A DNA stretch of 64,000 bases, taken from positions 2,046,001 to 2,110,000 of the forward strand of contig NZ_JBEPSM010000001.1 of assembly GCF_040548815.1 (NCBI RefSeq), given 5' to 3'. The DNA is from Kaistia defluvii (lineage in GTDB: Bacteria; Pseudomonadota; Alphaproteobacteria; Rhizobiales; Kaistiaceae). The translations under genes were made by a program, and so were the position numbers. Below, piece after piece: positions 47,977 through 57,145 of the stretch. The notes under the pieces are model-generated. The model ran no database searches. It was given only the letters and a program-made list of their open reading frames with translations, and was not told the origin of the DNA. The stretch's first letter is position 1, and each line of letters opens with the position of its first letter.

Positions 47977-48702
47977 ATGATCGCCTTGGCTCTGCGCGTC
48001 GCGCTTCTTCTGCTCCTGGTCTCGGCCGGACAGGCCCGTGCCGAGACTTTGCCATTGCCGGCAAACCTGGTCGGCGCGGCGACCGAGAGCGGCGAAGCCC
48101 TCCTGATCGAGTCCGAAGCGCGCGAAGCCTATTTTCCGCTCGTCCAGAATTTCGTCACCCAGAAGACCCAGTCCTTCTGCGGCGTCGCCTCGATGGTGAT
48201 GGTGCTGAACGCAGCCGGGGTACCGGCCCCCGACGTTCCGGAATACCGCCCCTACCGGACCTTCACGCAGGACAACCTGCTCGACGCGAAGACCGACGCC
48301 GTCGTCCGGCGCAGCACTATCCTGATGCAGGGCATGACGCTCGATCAGTTGGGCGGTGTGCTGGCGACGCAGCCGCTCACCGTCGCGGTGACACATGCCG
48401 GGGACAGCAGCCTCGACGCGTTCCGGAGCGCGGCGCGCGAGCATCTGGCAACGCCCGGCCAGTTCGTCATCGTCAACTACCTGCGCAAGTCGATTCGGCA
48501 GGAACTCGGCGGCCACATCTCGCCGCTGGCCGCCTATGATGCCGACAGCGACCGCTTTCTGATTCTCGACGTCGCCCGGTACAAATATCCGCCCGTCTGG
48601 GTCACCGCCGCCGACCTCTTTTCAGCGATGAACACGCCCGACGCCGACAATGGCAACCGGACGCGGGGCTACGTGCTGGTATCGAAACCACCCCCGCCCT
48701 GA
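47977..48702 (+). CDS. Phytochelatin-synthase-like cysteine peptidase, exported
   Basis: A 241-aa member of the phytochelatin synthase family (papain fold). A signal peptide (IALALRVALLLLLVSAGQARA) precedes the domain. The catalytic triad is visible as Cys68 (TQKTQSFCGVASMVMVLNAAGV), His180 (ELGGHISPLAAYDAD) and Asp198 (FLILDVARYKYPPVWV). Bacterial members usually cleave Gly from glutathione and rarely polymerise phytochelatin. The signal peptide suggests a periplasmic role, perhaps in thiol turnover. A longer in-frame start at 47875 would bury the signal peptide. Confidence 0.88.
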   Translation: MIALALRVALLLLLVSAGQARAETLPLPANLVGAATESGEALLIESEAREAYFPLVQNFVTQKTQSFCGVASMVMVLNAAGVPAPDVPEYRPYRTFTQDNLLDAKTDAVVRRSTILMQGMTLDQLGGVLATQPLTVAVTHAGDSSLDAFRSAAREHLATPGQFVIVNYLRKSIRQELGGHISPLAAYDADSDRFLILDVARYKYPPVWVTAADLFSAMNTPDADNGNRTRGYVLVSKPPPP

Positions 48703-48787
48703 CGAGCCGCCCCTGCCGTCATGAAGGTCAAGCCGCTCTCGGCTAGGATGAGCCGTCTGATTCGCCTCGTCACTGGCAGGACCGACC

Positions 48788-49504
48788 GTGCGTTTCATTG
48801 AAGTCTTCGAGTTCTGGCCCTTCCTGGATACCGTGGTCAGCCTGACGGCCGCCTTCATCTTCGGTACGGCGGTCGGCGCCGAGCGCCAGTATCGCCAGCG
48901 CACCGCCGGATTGCGGACCAACGTGCTGGTCGCGGTCGGCGCGGCCGCCTTCGTCGATCTCGCCATGGCGATCACCGGCCCGGCGGAAGCGGTCCGCGTC
49001 ATCTCCTATGTCGTTTCCGGTGTCGGCTTTCTCGGAGCCGGCGCGATCATGCGCGAGGGCATGAACGTCCGGGGCCTCAACACAGCCGCGACGCTCTGGT
49101 GCGCGGCGGCGATCGGCGCCTGCGCCGGCGCCGACATGATCGCGCATGCGGCCCTGGTGACGGTGTTCGTCATCGCCGGCAACACGCTGCTGCGGCCCTT
49201 GGTCAACGCGATCAACCGCATTCCGCTCAACGAGGAGGCCTCCGAGGCGACCTATGAGGTGACCGTGACGGTGCGCGACAGCGACCTGCCGCGGCTGCGC
49301 ACCATCGTCGCCGACATGCTCGAAAAGGCGCACTATCCGGCCGGCGATCTCGAAGTCGTCGATCGCGGCGAGAACCTCGCTGAAATCGTCGCGACGCTGG
49401 TCAACACCGCCGTCAATGCCGCGGAGATGGACGCCGTGGCCCGCCGGATCGGCAGCCTGCCCGGCGTCATCCACGCCTCCTGGGCGATCAGCACCAAGGA
49501 CTGA
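48788..49504 (+). CDS. mgtC: MgtC/SapB family membrane protein
   Basis: A 238-aa inner-membrane protein. The N-terminal four helices carry the family core: VSLTAAFIFGTAVGAERQYRQRTAGLRTNVLVAVGAAAFVDLAM and YVVSGVGFLGAGAIMREGMNVRGLNTAATLWCAAAIGACAG. A C-terminal cytoplasmic ACT-like domain follows. MgtC relatives affect low-magnesium growth, membrane potential and virulence in other bacteria. The start is GTG. It lies 85 nt after the phytochelatin-synthase-like gene, possibly co-transcribed. Confidence 0.92.
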   Translation: MRFIEVFEFWPFLDTVVSLTAAFIFGTAVGAERQYRQRTAGLRTNVLVAVGAAAFVDLAMAITGPAEAVRVISYVVSGVGFLGAGAIMREGMNVRGLNTAATLWCAAAIGACAGADMIAHAALVTVFVIAGNTLLRPLVNAINRIPLNEEASEATYEVTVTVRDSDLPRLRTIVADMLEKAHYPAGDLEVVDRGENLAEIVATLVNTAVNAAEMDAVARRIGSLPGVIHASWAISTKD

Positions 49505-49529
49505 TGCCCGCTTTTCGACCGGCCTCCGT

Positions 49530-49676
49530 CTAAACCCTGCCCTCGAGGGAGGGTCAAAACCGCGAAGCGGTTTTGGGAAGGGGTTCTTCGCGGAACCGCG
49601 GAGTGACTAGGCCATCCATCAGACAGCAGCCGTCCCGGCAAAGCGCCCCTCTCCCACTGCACGGGCGGAGCCTGAC
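49530..49676. repeat. Palindromic repeat region between convergent mgtC and uvrB
   Basis: Hairpins include CAAAACCGC (49555-49563) paired with GCGGTTTTG (49567-49575) around GAA, and CCTCGAGGGAGGG upstream of it. CCCTCTCCCACTGCACGGGC-type sequence follows near 49647. The pattern fits a REP-type element doubling as transcription stop between the two genes, but no clear T-run is present. Confidence 0.55.
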
Positions 49677-49678
49677 CC

Positions 49679-52507
49679 TTACCGCCGCTTCGGTCCCTTG
49701 CGGCCGGCCGAACTACCCGCCCGGCCACCGACCGAACGCCCGCCTGGTCGATGATTGGTCGTCATCGGGTCAGGTCGCTGCGGCCGCTCATGTTCGTCGG
49801 CAGCGACGGAGGTCATGTTCGAGCTCGCGCCCATTTCGTCGAGATGCGGCTTGCGCGCCCGCGTCGCGACGGGGATCTCGGTGCGCTTCACTGTCATCTC
49901 GTCGAGATCGTTCTTGCGGGCTCGCGTCGCGGGTTCGGGCGGCAGGTTGGCGGCGCTGCCATATTTGCGATCGCCGCGATAACCGCCGGTGCGATCGTCG
50001 ATCGCCGACTGGCGCGCCAGCGGATCGTCGGCAATGGCGAGTTCCGTCTCCTTGAGGCGCTTGATCTCGTCGCGCAGGCGGGCCGCCGTCTCGAATTCGA
50101 GGTTCATGGCGGCGTCGCGCATCTTCTTCTCGAGCGCGTCGAGATGCGTCTTCAGATTGTTGCCGACAAGCGCCGTGTCGGCGAGGCCAGCATCAACCGT
50201 GACGTGATCCTGCTCGTAGACCGAGGACAGGATGTCGCCGATGTCGCGCTTGATCGAGGCCGGCGTGATGCCATGCTCGATGTTGTAGGCCATCTGCTTT
50301 TCGCGGCGGCGCTCGGTCTCGCCCATCGCCCGCTCCATCGAGCCGGTGATGCGATCGGCATACAGGATGACCTTGCCGTCGACATTACGCGCCGCTCGGC
50401 CAATGGTCTGGATCAGCGAGGTCTCGGAGCGCAGGAAGCCTTCCTTGTCCGCATCCAGGATGGCGACGAGGCCGCATTCCGGGATGTCGAGACCCTCGCG
50501 CAGAAGGTTGATGCCGATCAGCACGTCGAAGGCGCCGAGCCGCAGGTCGCGAATGATCTCGATGCGCTCCAGCGTCTCGACGTCGGAATGCATGTAGCGG
50601 ACGCGAACGCCGTTCTCGTGCAGATATTCCGTCAGGTCCTCGGCCATGCGCTTGGTCAAGGTGGTGACCAGTGTGCGATAGCCCTTCTTGGCGGTTTCGC
50701 GCACTTCGCCGAGCAGATCGTCGACCTGCGTCTTGGCGGTGCGGATCTCTACCGGCGGATCGATCAGCCCGGTCGGACGGATGACCTGCTCGGTGAAGAC
50801 ACCGCCGGTCGCTTCCATCTCCCAGCTGCCGGGCGTTGCCGAGACGTGCACCGTCTGCGGGCGCATCGCGTCCCATTCCTCGAAGCGCAGCGGCCGATTG
50901 TCCATGCAGGAAGGCAGGCGGAAGCCATATTCGGCCAGCGTCGCCTTGCGCCTGAAGTCGCCGCGATACATGCCGCCGATCTGCGGGATGGTGACATGGC
51001 TCTCGTCGGTGAAGACAAGCGCATTGTCCGGCAGATATTCGAACAGGGTCGGCGGCGGCTCGCCCGGCAGGCGGCCGGTGAGATAGCGCGAATAGTTCTC
51101 GATGCCGGCGCAAGCGCCGGTCGCCTCGATCATCTCGATGTCGAAACGGCAGCGCTGCTCCAGCCGCTGCGCTTCCAGCAGACGGCCGGCCGCCTCCAGC
51201 TCGGCCAGACGCAGGCGCAGCTCATGCTTGATCGAGGCGACCGCCTGGTTGAGCGTCGGCTTCGGCGTCACATAGTGCGAGTTGGCGTAGACCTTGACGA
51301 ATTTGAGCTCGGCCGTCTTCTGCCCGGTCAGGGGATCGAACTCGGTGATGCTCTCAACCTCGTCGCCGAACAGCGACAGGCGCCAGGCGCGATCTTCCAA
51401 GTGGGCCGGGAAGATTTCAACCGTGTCACCGCGCACCCGGAACGAGCCGCGCACGAAGTTCAGGTCCTGGCGCTTGTATTGCAGCGCCACCAGGTCGGCG
51501 AGCAACTGACGCTGGTTGAGCTTCTCGCCCAGCGTGATGCCGAAGGTCATCGCCGTATAGGTCTCGACCGAGCCGATACCGTAGATGCAGGAAACCGAGG
51601 CGACGATGATGACGTCGTCGCGCTCCAGCAGCGAACGCGTCGCCGAATGGCGCATGCGGTCGATCTGCTCGTTCACGGAAGATTCCTTCTCGATGAAGGT
51701 ATCCGTGCGCGGCACATAGGCTTCCGGCTGGTAATAGTCGTAGTAGGAGACGAAATATTCGACGGCGTTCTCCGGGAAGAACGACTTGAACTCGCCATAG
51801 AGCTGAGCCGCCAGCGTCTTGTTCGGCGCCAGGATCAACGCCGGACGCTGCGTCTCCTCGATGATCTTGGCCATGGTGAAGGTCTTGCCGGAGCCGGTGA
51901 CGCCGAGCAGCACCTGGTCGCGTTCCTGCTCGGCCACGCCGGCCACCAGTTCGCGGATCGCGTTCGGCTGGTCGCCGCGCGGCTCGAAGGGCGAGACGAT
52001 CTGGAACGGCTTGCCGCCCTCCGACTTCTCCGGCCGCGGCGGCCGGTGCGGCACCCAGGTCTTGTCCTTGATTTCGGGACGGCCCGTCTCGATCAGCGCC
52101 GAAAGCGCCGCGACCGTCGCCGTCACCGACGAGGCGGACATCGATTCCGCTTCCTCGAGGCTGATCTCCAGGCCGGAAACCGGGTTGAGGCCGCTGGCCG
52201 CGCGCTCGCGCGCCGTCGCCGCCACGCCGATCGACGTGCCGCGCCCGGACTTGTGCGTGTCGCCTTCCGCCTTCTTGTCGGTCTTCTTGCCCTTCGCCTT
52301 GCGCCCGGCATCGACCGGCAGGTCGACCAGCTGCATGCGCTCGGGACGGGCGCGAGGGGCGCGCTTCGGCTTGGGGGCGATCGGCTCGGCATCTGCCGCG
52401 CGCGCGATCTCCTCCATCCAGTCGGCGATGTTGCCCGACAGGGGAGTACCTTCGAGCGGAGCCTGCGGCGCTTCGCCGAAGCCGGAAGTTTTGGGACGCT
52501 TGGCCAT
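49679..52507 (-). CDS. uvrB: Excinuclease ABC subunit UvrB with long terminal extensions
   Basis: Damage-verification helicase of nucleotide excision repair. It is 942 aa against about 670 in E. coli. The core starts near residue 166 ([22 protein letters not shown]), with Walker A GVTGSGKT at 202-209 and the beta-hairpin [13 protein letters not shown]. The helicase motif [22 protein letters not shown], later [22 protein letters not shown] and QTIGRAARN follow. A UVR motif ([28 protein letters not shown]) precedes the C-terminal tail. The ~165-residue N-terminal extension is Lys/Arg-rich. The tail contains ATRARKxxLDEM twice, at 860-871 and 881-892. Confidence 0.95.
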   Translation of the reverse strand: MAKRPKTSGFGEAPQAPLEGTPLSGNIADWMEEIARAADAEPIAPKPKRAPRARPERMQLVDLPVDAGRKAKGKKTDKKAEGDTHKSGRGTSIGVAATARERAASGLNPVSGLEISLEEAESMSASSVTATVAALSALIETGRPEIKDKTWVPHRPPRPEKSEGGKPFQIVSPFEPRGDQPNAIRELVAGVAEQERDQVLLGVTGSGKTFTMAKIIEETQRPALILAPNKTLAAQLYGEFKSFFPENAVEYFVSYYDYYQPEAYVPRTDTFIEKESSVNEQIDRMRHSATRSLLERDDVIIVASVSCIYGIGSVETYTAMTFGITLGEKLNQRQLLADLVALQYKRQDLNFVRGSFRVRGDTVEIFPAHLEDRAWRLSLFGDEVESITEFDPLTGQKTAELKFVKVYANSHYVTPKPTLNQAVASIKHELRLRLAELEAAGRLLEAQRLEQRCRFDIEMIEATGACAGIENYSRYLTGRLPGEPPPTLFEYLPDNALVFTDESHVTIPQIGGMYRGDFRRKATLAEYGFRLPSCMDNRPLRFEEWDAMRPQTVHVSATPGSWEMEATGGVFTEQVIRPTGLIDPPVEIRTAKTQVDDLLGEVRETAKKGYRTLVTTLTKRMAEDLTEYLHENGVRVRYMHSDVETLERIEIIRDLRLGAFDVLIGINLLREGLDIPECGLVAILDADKEGFLRSETSLIQTIGRAARNVDGKVILYADRITGSMERAMGETERRREKQMAYNIEHGITPASIKRDIGDILSSVYEQDHVTVDAGLADTALVGNNLKTHLDALEKKMRDAAMNLEFETAARLRDEIKRLKETELAIADDPLARQSAIDDRTGGYRGDRKYGSAANLPPEPATRARKNDLDEMTVKRTEIPVATRARKPHLDEMGASSNMTSVAADEHERPQRPDPMTTNHRPGGRSVGGRAGSSAGRKGPKRR

Positions 52508-52509
52508 GG

Positions 52510-52524
52510 GTACGAAAGTAGAAC
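52510..52524 (-). promoter_or_regulatory. Near-consensus alphaproteobacterial SOS (LexA) box before uvrB
   Basis: Read leftward the sequence is GTTC-N7-GTAC; the alphaproteobacterial LexA box is GTTC-N7-GTTC, so one of eight positions differs. It ends 2 nt before the uvrB ATG, unusually close, and the mismatch keeps this tentative. Confidence 0.35.
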
Positions 52525-52603
52525 GTCCGGATGCGAATTTGAAGAGGTCGGATGCAAAGTTTGCCGCTTCGGAATGCCGGCACGAGACTGATATAGTCGG
52601 GGG

Positions 52604-53359
52604 ATGCGCCAGAACGCCCTTCTCAACATCGATATCCGCAGCTATGGCGGCGCCAGCGATCCGCATCGGCACGATTTCGCGCAGCTGGTGCTGCCGCTGA
52701 AGGGGACGCTGGCGATCGACATCGCCGGACGGGAGCAGAGACTCGACGCGTTTCGGGCCGCCTTCGTCGAAACCGGCGCGCCGCATTCGCAGGCAGGCGA
52801 CCGCGCCAATCGCTGGCTGATTGTCGACCTCGACCTCGCCAGCCTGGATCCGGAAGTCGCCGATCGCCTCGTCGCCCGCCCCTTCCTGCCGCTGGCGCCG
52901 GCGGCGAACCGGCTGGTCGACTATATGAGCTTTGTGGCCGGCGGTGGCGGCGCGCGCGGCGACCAGCTCGAACACTGGCTGCCGCTGCTGCTCGATGCGC
53001 TGGTACAGGCGCCGGCCCGGCCGCAATCGCGGCTGGCCGCCCTGCTCGGCCAGATCGAGGCGGCGCCCGACCGTTCCTGGACCACCGAGGCGATGGCCGA
53101 GCGCACCGCGATGAGCGTCAGCCGCCTGCATGCGCTGTTCCGCAGCGAACTCGATACGACGCCGGCGGCCTGGCTATCGGAATTGCGCCTCAACCGGGTG
53201 CGCGAATGGCTGGCAACATCGGATGCGCCCATCGCCGAACTCGCCTTTCGCGCCGGCTATTCCGACCAGAATGCACTGACCCGCGCGATGCGCCGCGCCA
53301 CAGGCCTGACGCCCGCCGCCTATCGCCGTCAAAGCCGCGCCGAAGGCCCGTCCCGCTGA
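52604..53359 (+). CDS. AraC-family transcriptional regulator
   Basis: A 251-aa regulator. The N-terminal cupin-like ligand domain contains [43 protein letters not shown]. The C-terminal double HTH is conserved: [44 protein letters not shown], then [39 protein letters not shown]-family exporter gene follows 103 nt downstream in the same direction, a common regulator-efflux pairing; that link is inference. It is divergent from uvrB with a 96-nt gap. Confidence 0.93.
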   Translation: MRQNALLNIDIRSYGGASDPHRHDFAQLVLPLKGTLAIDIAGREQRLDAFRAAFVETGAPHSQAGDRANRWLIVDLDLASLDPEVADRLVARPFLPLAPAANRLVDYMSFVAGGGGARGDQLEHWLPLLLDALVQAPARPQSRLAALLGQIEAAPDRSWTTEAMAERTAMSVSRLHALFRSELDTTPAAWLSELRLNRVREWLATSDAPIAELAFRAGYSDQNALTRAMRRATGLTPAAYRRQSRAEGPSR

Positions 53360-53462
53360 CCGAAGGCGCGCCGAACGCGCTTGGCGAGGCCGGGCCTAAA
53401 ATGCGATAGCTTCGGCCGAGAACCGCGCAGCCCGACATGACATCACCGGGTCTTTCCGGGAG

Positions 53463-54425
53463 ATGATCGTGACCAGCGACGGCAGGATGTGGATTGGAGT
53501 GGGCTGCGGCGTCGCGGCCGGCGCGCTGTGGGGCCTGGTGTTCCTTGCGCCGCAGCTGGTGCGCGAATTCACGCCGCTGCAGCTCGCCGCCGCCCGCTAT
53601 CTCGCCTACGGCCTGTTCGCGACCGCGCTGATCGCGCCGCGCTGGCGCCGGCTCACCCGTGGTCTCGGCGCGCGCGAGTGGGGAGCGCTGGTCTGGCTCA
53701 GCCTGCTCGGCAACATCATCTATTACGTCCTGCTCGCCAGCGCCGTGCAGCTTGGCGGCATCGCCATGACCTCGCTGATCATCGGCTTCCTGCCGGTCGC
53801 GGTCACGCTGATCGGCAGCCGCGACCAGGGCGCAACGCCCTTGATCCGGCTGGCGCCGTCGCTCGCGCTCGGCACGGCGGGTATTCTCTGCATCGGCTGG
53901 CAGTCGCTCGGATCGATCGAGACAGGCCTGCGGCCGGGCGGACTGGTCGGCCTCGCCTGCGCCATCGGCGCGCTGGCCTCCTGGACGAGCTATGCCGTCG
54001 GCAATGCCCGCTGGCTGGTCCGCGTCCGGCATATCTCGTCCTATGACTGGAACCTGCTGACCGGCGTGGTTACCGGCGGGCTGGCGCTGCTCCTGCTGCC
54101 GCCGGCGCTCCTGATCGGCGCGCAATCCCACGAAGCCGGCGCGTGGCTGCGCTTCGCCGGGGTCGCGGCCGGCGTCGCGCTCTGCGCTTCGATCATCGGC
54201 AATGCCTGCTGGAACTGGATGAGCCGGCTGATGCCGCTGACCATGGTCGGCCAGATGATCCTGTTCGAGACGCTTTTCGCGCTGCTCTACGGCTTCCTGT
54301 GGGAACGCCGCCTGCCGACGACGTTGGAAAGCGTCGCCATCGTCCTGGTGGTGGCGAGCGTGCTCGCCTGCGTCACCGCGCACCGGGCCCGCGAGGGCGA
54401 GCGGCCGGCGGTCAGCCCGCCCTAG
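53463..54425 (+). CDS. DMT-superfamily (EamA-type) transporter
   Basis: An inner-membrane exporter of 320 aa with about ten hydrophobic helices in two EamA repeats. The first repeat shows GVGCGVAAGALWGLVFLAPQLVREFTPLQLAAARYLAYGLF, and later GNIIYYVLLASAVQLGGIAMTSLIIGFLPVAVTLIGS. The second ends CWNWMSRLMPLTMVGQMILFETLFALLYGFLWERRLPTTLESVAIVLVVASVLA. The substrate is unknown; the family exports amino acids, nucleosides or drugs. The 3' end overlaps the convergent Ldh-family gene by 14 nt. Confidence 0.9.
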   Translation: MIVTSDGRMWIGVGCGVAAGALWGLVFLAPQLVREFTPLQLAAARYLAYGLFATALIAPRWRRLTRGLGAREWGALVWLSLLGNIIYYVLLASAVQLGGIAMTSLIIGFLPVAVTLIGSRDQGATPLIRLAPSLALGTAGILCIGWQSLGSIETGLRPGGLVGLACAIGALASWTSYAVGNARWLVRVRHISSYDWNLLTGVVTGGLALLLLPPALLIGAQSHEAGAWLRFAGVAAGVALCASIIGNACWNWMSRLMPLTMVGQMILFETLFALLYGFLWERRLPTTLESVAIVLVVASVLACVTAHRAREGERPAVSPP

Positions 54426-55440
54426 GCAGGCTCATGATCTGCTCATAGAGATGGCGCGGGATACGGACGCCATATGCCAGGCTGCGCGCCCGCGCCTCGT
54501 AGCGCCGGAGCGAGGGTAGCCGCGCGCCCTGGTCGGAAATGGCCGAGAACAGCCGCTCGCTGCTCGCCTGGTTGTCGCGCGTGCCGCCGAGGATCTTCGG
54601 ATCGAAGGCGATCAGGATCTCGCCATGCGCCGGCGCCGCCTTGACGCCATCGTCGAAATCCATCGATTCAAGGCTGGTCATGTCGGCGATCAGCGGCCCG
54701 GCCAGCAGCTCGATCATCGTCGACAGCGCCGAGCCCTTGTGCCCGCCGAAGGTCAGCATCGCGCCATCGAGGGCTGCTGCCGCATCGGTGGTGGGATTGC
54801 CGTCCGCGTCGATCGCCCAGCCCGGCTGCAAGGGCTTCCCGGCCATCTTGTGCAGCGAGATGTCGCCGCGCGCGATCGCGCTGGTTGCGAAGTCGAACAC
54901 ATAGGGATTCTGCCCTTCGCGCGGCCAGCCGAAGGCGATCGGGTTGGTGCCGAGCGCTCCCTTGGTGCCGCCGGCCGGCGCGACCCAGCTATGGCTCGGC
55001 GTCATGGCGATGGCGACCAGTCCCTGCGCCGTCAGCATCTCGATCTCGGGCCAGAGCGCCGAGAAGTGGAAGCAATGATTGATCGCCAGCACGGCGACGC
55101 CGATCGACTTGGCCTTCTCCACGAAAGTCGGCAATGCCGCCTCGAAGGCTGGCAGCGAGAAGCCGAAGCCGGCATCGACCTTGGTCACCGCCGCCGTGGT
55201 GTTCTCGACAACCGGCGCGGCGGCTCGATTGAAGCGCGGATGGTTGATCGTCTGGACGCAGCCCGGCAGCCGGAACAGGCCGTGCGAATGGCACTCGTCG
55301 CGCTGTCCCTCGGTGATGACGCGGGCGACCGGCGTCGCCTGGGCTTCGCTGAGCCCGGCCGCAATCAGCACGGCCTTCGAGAGTTCGAATACCTGGTCGA
55401 GCCCGAGGGCGACCGTGTCGCCGGAATGTGCCTGGTTCAA
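54412..55440 (-). CDS. Ldh-family NAD(P)-dependent oxidoreductase (malate/L-lactate/ureidoglycolate type)
   Basis: A 342-aa protein of the YlbC/AllD/Ldh2 family. Signature segments are ECHSHGLFRLPGCVQTI, GVAVLAINHCFHFSALWPEIEMLTAQGLVAIAMTPSHSWVAPAGGTKGALGTNPIAFGWPR and GGHKGSALSTMIELLAGPL. His in ECHSHG and His in NHCFHF are likely active-site residues. No ATG gives a sensible N-terminus, so TTG 55440 with AGGA upstream is chosen; it gives normal length. Substrate could be malate, lactate or a 2-oxo acid such as delta-1-piperideine-2-carboxylate. Confidence 0.82.
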   Translation of the reverse strand: MNQAHSGDTVALGLDQVFELSKAVLIAAGLSEAQATPVARVITEGQRDECHSHGLFRLPGCVQTINHPRFNRAAAPVVENTTAAVTKVDAGFGFSLPAFEAALPTFVEKAKSIGVAVLAINHCFHFSALWPEIEMLTAQGLVAIAMTPSHSWVAPAGGTKGALGTNPIAFGWPREGQNPYVFDFATSAIARGDISLHKMAGKPLQPGWAIDADGNPTTDAAAALDGAMLTFGGHKGSALSTMIELLAGPLIADMTSLESMDFDDGVKAAPAHGEILIAFDPKILGGTRDNQASSERLFSAISDQGARLPSLRRYEARARSLAYGVRIPRHLYEQIMSLPRAG

Positions 55441-55556
55441 ATCGTGCCATCCTGCCCAATATCGCGTTGGTGCCTGTCTACCAGTGCCCCGGAGCGCCGA
55501 CAACGTGACGGCCGGGAAGCCCTCTCGGTCGATTGGCGAAAATTGGCATCGCGCCC

Positions 55557-55583
55557 TGTCGATCCCGCCGTCGGTCATCCGTC
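55557..55583 (+). promoter_or_regulatory. Putative ECF42 sigma-factor promoter
   Basis: TGTCGA (55557-55562), a 17-nt spacer, then CGTC (55580-55583). These match the described ECF42 promoter signature (TGTCGA at -35 and CGA/TC at -10). The predicted start near 55590 leaves a leader of about 55 nt before the first DGPF-type gene. The operon ends with an ECF42-type sigma factor, so the promoter would be self-activating. Confidence 0.6.
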
Positions 55584-55643
55584 GTGTTGTCAGAAGCCGG
55601 AGCTGCCCGGCTCGCCAAGGCACCCGATCCAGAGGAGTTCGCC

Positions 55644-56066
55644 ATGCGGTTCATGATCCTCGTCAAGGCCAACAACGACACGGAAGCCGGCGTGATGCCG
55701 GAAGAAAAGCGGATTGCCGAGATGACGGCCTATCACGAAGAACTCGCCAAGGCCGGCGCTCTTCTCGATGCTTCCGGCCTCCAGCCGTCCTCCAAAGGCG
55801 CCCGGATCCTCTTTTCCCCACGCGGCCAGCGCTCCGTCATCGACGGCCCGTTCGCCGAGGCGAAGGAACTGATCGCCGGCTACACGATCATCGAGGTCAA
55901 ATCACGCGACGAGGCGATCGAATGGGCGAAGCGGATGCCGAACCCCGCCGGTGACGGCAAGGAGGGCGAGATCGAGCTGCGGCAGCTGTTTGAACTCGAG
56001 GATTTCGAACCGAGCGAGGCGATCGATCGCCTCCGCCAGATGGAAGCGGGCGCAAGGCCCGCTTGA
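55644..56066 (+). CDS. YciI-family (DGPF domain) protein, first of two
   Basis: A 140-aa cytoplasmic protein starting MRFMILVKANNDTEAGVMPEEKRIAEMTAYHEELAKAGALLDASGLQPSSKGARI. VIDGPFAEAKELIAGYTIIEVKSRDEAIEWAKRMPN shows the eponymous DGPF motif. AGAGGAG precedes the ATG. The YciI fold has a possible active-site His/Asp pair, and its role in ECF42 operons is unknown. The gene is followed 41 nt later by a paralogue and shares the operon with an SRPBCC protein and the sigma factor. Confidence 0.9.
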   Translation: MRFMILVKANNDTEAGVMPEEKRIAEMTAYHEELAKAGALLDASGLQPSSKGARILFSPRGQRSVIDGPFAEAKELIAGYTIIEVKSRDEAIEWAKRMPNPAGDGKEGEIELRQLFELEDFEPSEAIDRLRQMEAGARPA

Positions 56067-56107
56067 ACTTTCCCGCACGACCCCACCACGCAGAACAGGA
56101 CAAGACC

Positions 56108-56527
56108 ATGCGCTTCATGATGCTGATGATCCCCAGGGGCTACGAAACCGCGACGCCGGGCACCATGCCGGAGGCGGACGCCGTGGCCCAGATGATGAAA
56201 TACAATCAGGCCCTGCAGGACGCCGGCATCCTGCTCTCGTGCGACGGCCTGCATCCTCCCTCCATGGGCGCGCGCGTCACCTTCCAGGGCGGCAAGCCCA
56301 GGGTCAGCGACGGCCCGTTTGCCGAGGCCAAGGAGGTGCTCGGCGGCTACTGGATGATCAACGTCAGGTCGCGCGCCGAAGCGATCGAATGGGCGAGCCT
56401 GTGCCCGGCCGGCGACAACGAGATCATCGAGGTCCGCCAGGTCCAGGAAATGGAGGACTTCCCCGCCGACGTGCAGCAAGCCGCCGCGGGCTTCGAGACC
56501 ATGCAGGGGGGCTCGGCCGGGCGCTAG
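56108..56527 (+). CDS. YciI-family (DGPF domain) protein, second of two
   Basis: 139 aa, clearly homologous to the preceding gene (MRFMMLMIPRGYETATPGTMPEADAVAQMMKYNQALQDAGILL; VSDGPFAEAKEVLGGYWMINVRSRAEAIEWASLCP). The conserved DGPFAEAKE block is identical in both copies. The two are diverged paralogues rather than a recent duplication, since the N-terminal halves differ. Spacing to the SRPBCC gene is only 23 nt. Confidence 0.9.
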   Translation: MRFMMLMIPRGYETATPGTMPEADAVAQMMKYNQALQDAGILLSCDGLHPPSMGARVTFQGGKPRVSDGPFAEAKEVLGGYWMINVRSRAEAIEWASLCPAGDNEIIEVRQVQEMEDFPADVQQAAAGFETMQGGSAGR

Positions 56528-56550
56528 CCCGCGCCGGCCGGGAGACCATC

Positions 56551-57090
56551 ATGCTCAAGTTCCTTCTCGTCGCGGCGATCATCCTGGTCGTCGCGATCCT
56601 CGCAGTCCTCGCTTATGCCGCGACGCGTCCGGGCCGCCTGCGCGTCGAGCGCCAGGCGCGCATCCAGGCACCGGCGGCCGCGATCTTTCCGCTGATCAAC
56701 GATTTCCATCGCTGGGCCGAATGGTCGCCCTATGAGACGATCGACCCGACCATGAAGCGAAGCTTCGATGGCGCACCGGCCGGCAAGGGCGCGGTCTACC
56801 AGTGGAGCGGCGACGGCAAGGCCGGCGCCGGACGGATGGAGATCGCCGACACCGCGCCGCCTTCCCTCGTCCGCATTCGCCTCGACTTCACCAGGCCGAT
56901 GCGAGCCAGCAACCTCACCGAATTCACGCTGGAGGCGGATGGCGACGCCACACGCGTGCGCTGGAGCATGGAAGGCCCGACGCCGTTCATCGGCAAGCTG
57001 TTTGGAATATTCGTCGACATGGACAATCTCATCGGCCGCGATTTCGCGACCGGCCTCGCCAATCTCAAGACAGCGACGGAGGGGAGATAG
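56551..57090 (+). CDS. SRPBCC (START-like) family protein with N-terminal membrane anchor
   Basis: A 179-aa protein. Residues 1-24 form a hydrophobic anchor (LKFLLVAAIILVVAILAVLAYAA). The rest is an SRPBCC/polyketide-cyclase-like fold: LRVERQARIQAPAAAIFPLINDFHRWAEWSPYETIDPTMKRSFDG and the later GKGAVYQWSGDGKAGAGRMEI. SRPBCC proteins bind hydrophobic ligands. CGGGAG precedes the ATG. It is a typical companion in ECF42 and DGPF operons. Confidence 0.88.
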   Translation: MLKFLLVAAIILVVAILAVLAYAATRPGRLRVERQARIQAPAAAIFPLINDFHRWAEWSPYETIDPTMKRSFDGAPAGKGAVYQWSGDGKAGAGRMEIADTAPPSLVRIRLDFTRPMRASNLTEFTLEADGDATRVRWSMEGPTPFIGKLFGIFVDMDNLIGRDFATGLANLKTATEGR

Positions 57091-57145
57091 GTCTTCGCGC
57101 CTCGTGTCTTGCGTCTGCGGACGGGACGTGGCCTGATCCGCAGCC

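Noticed and set aside
52508..53131. Extension of uvrB to an upstream in-frame ATG giving 1150 residues
   Set aside because: The extra ~208 residues overlap the divergent AraC gene completely on the other strand, and the AraC reading has full family motifs.
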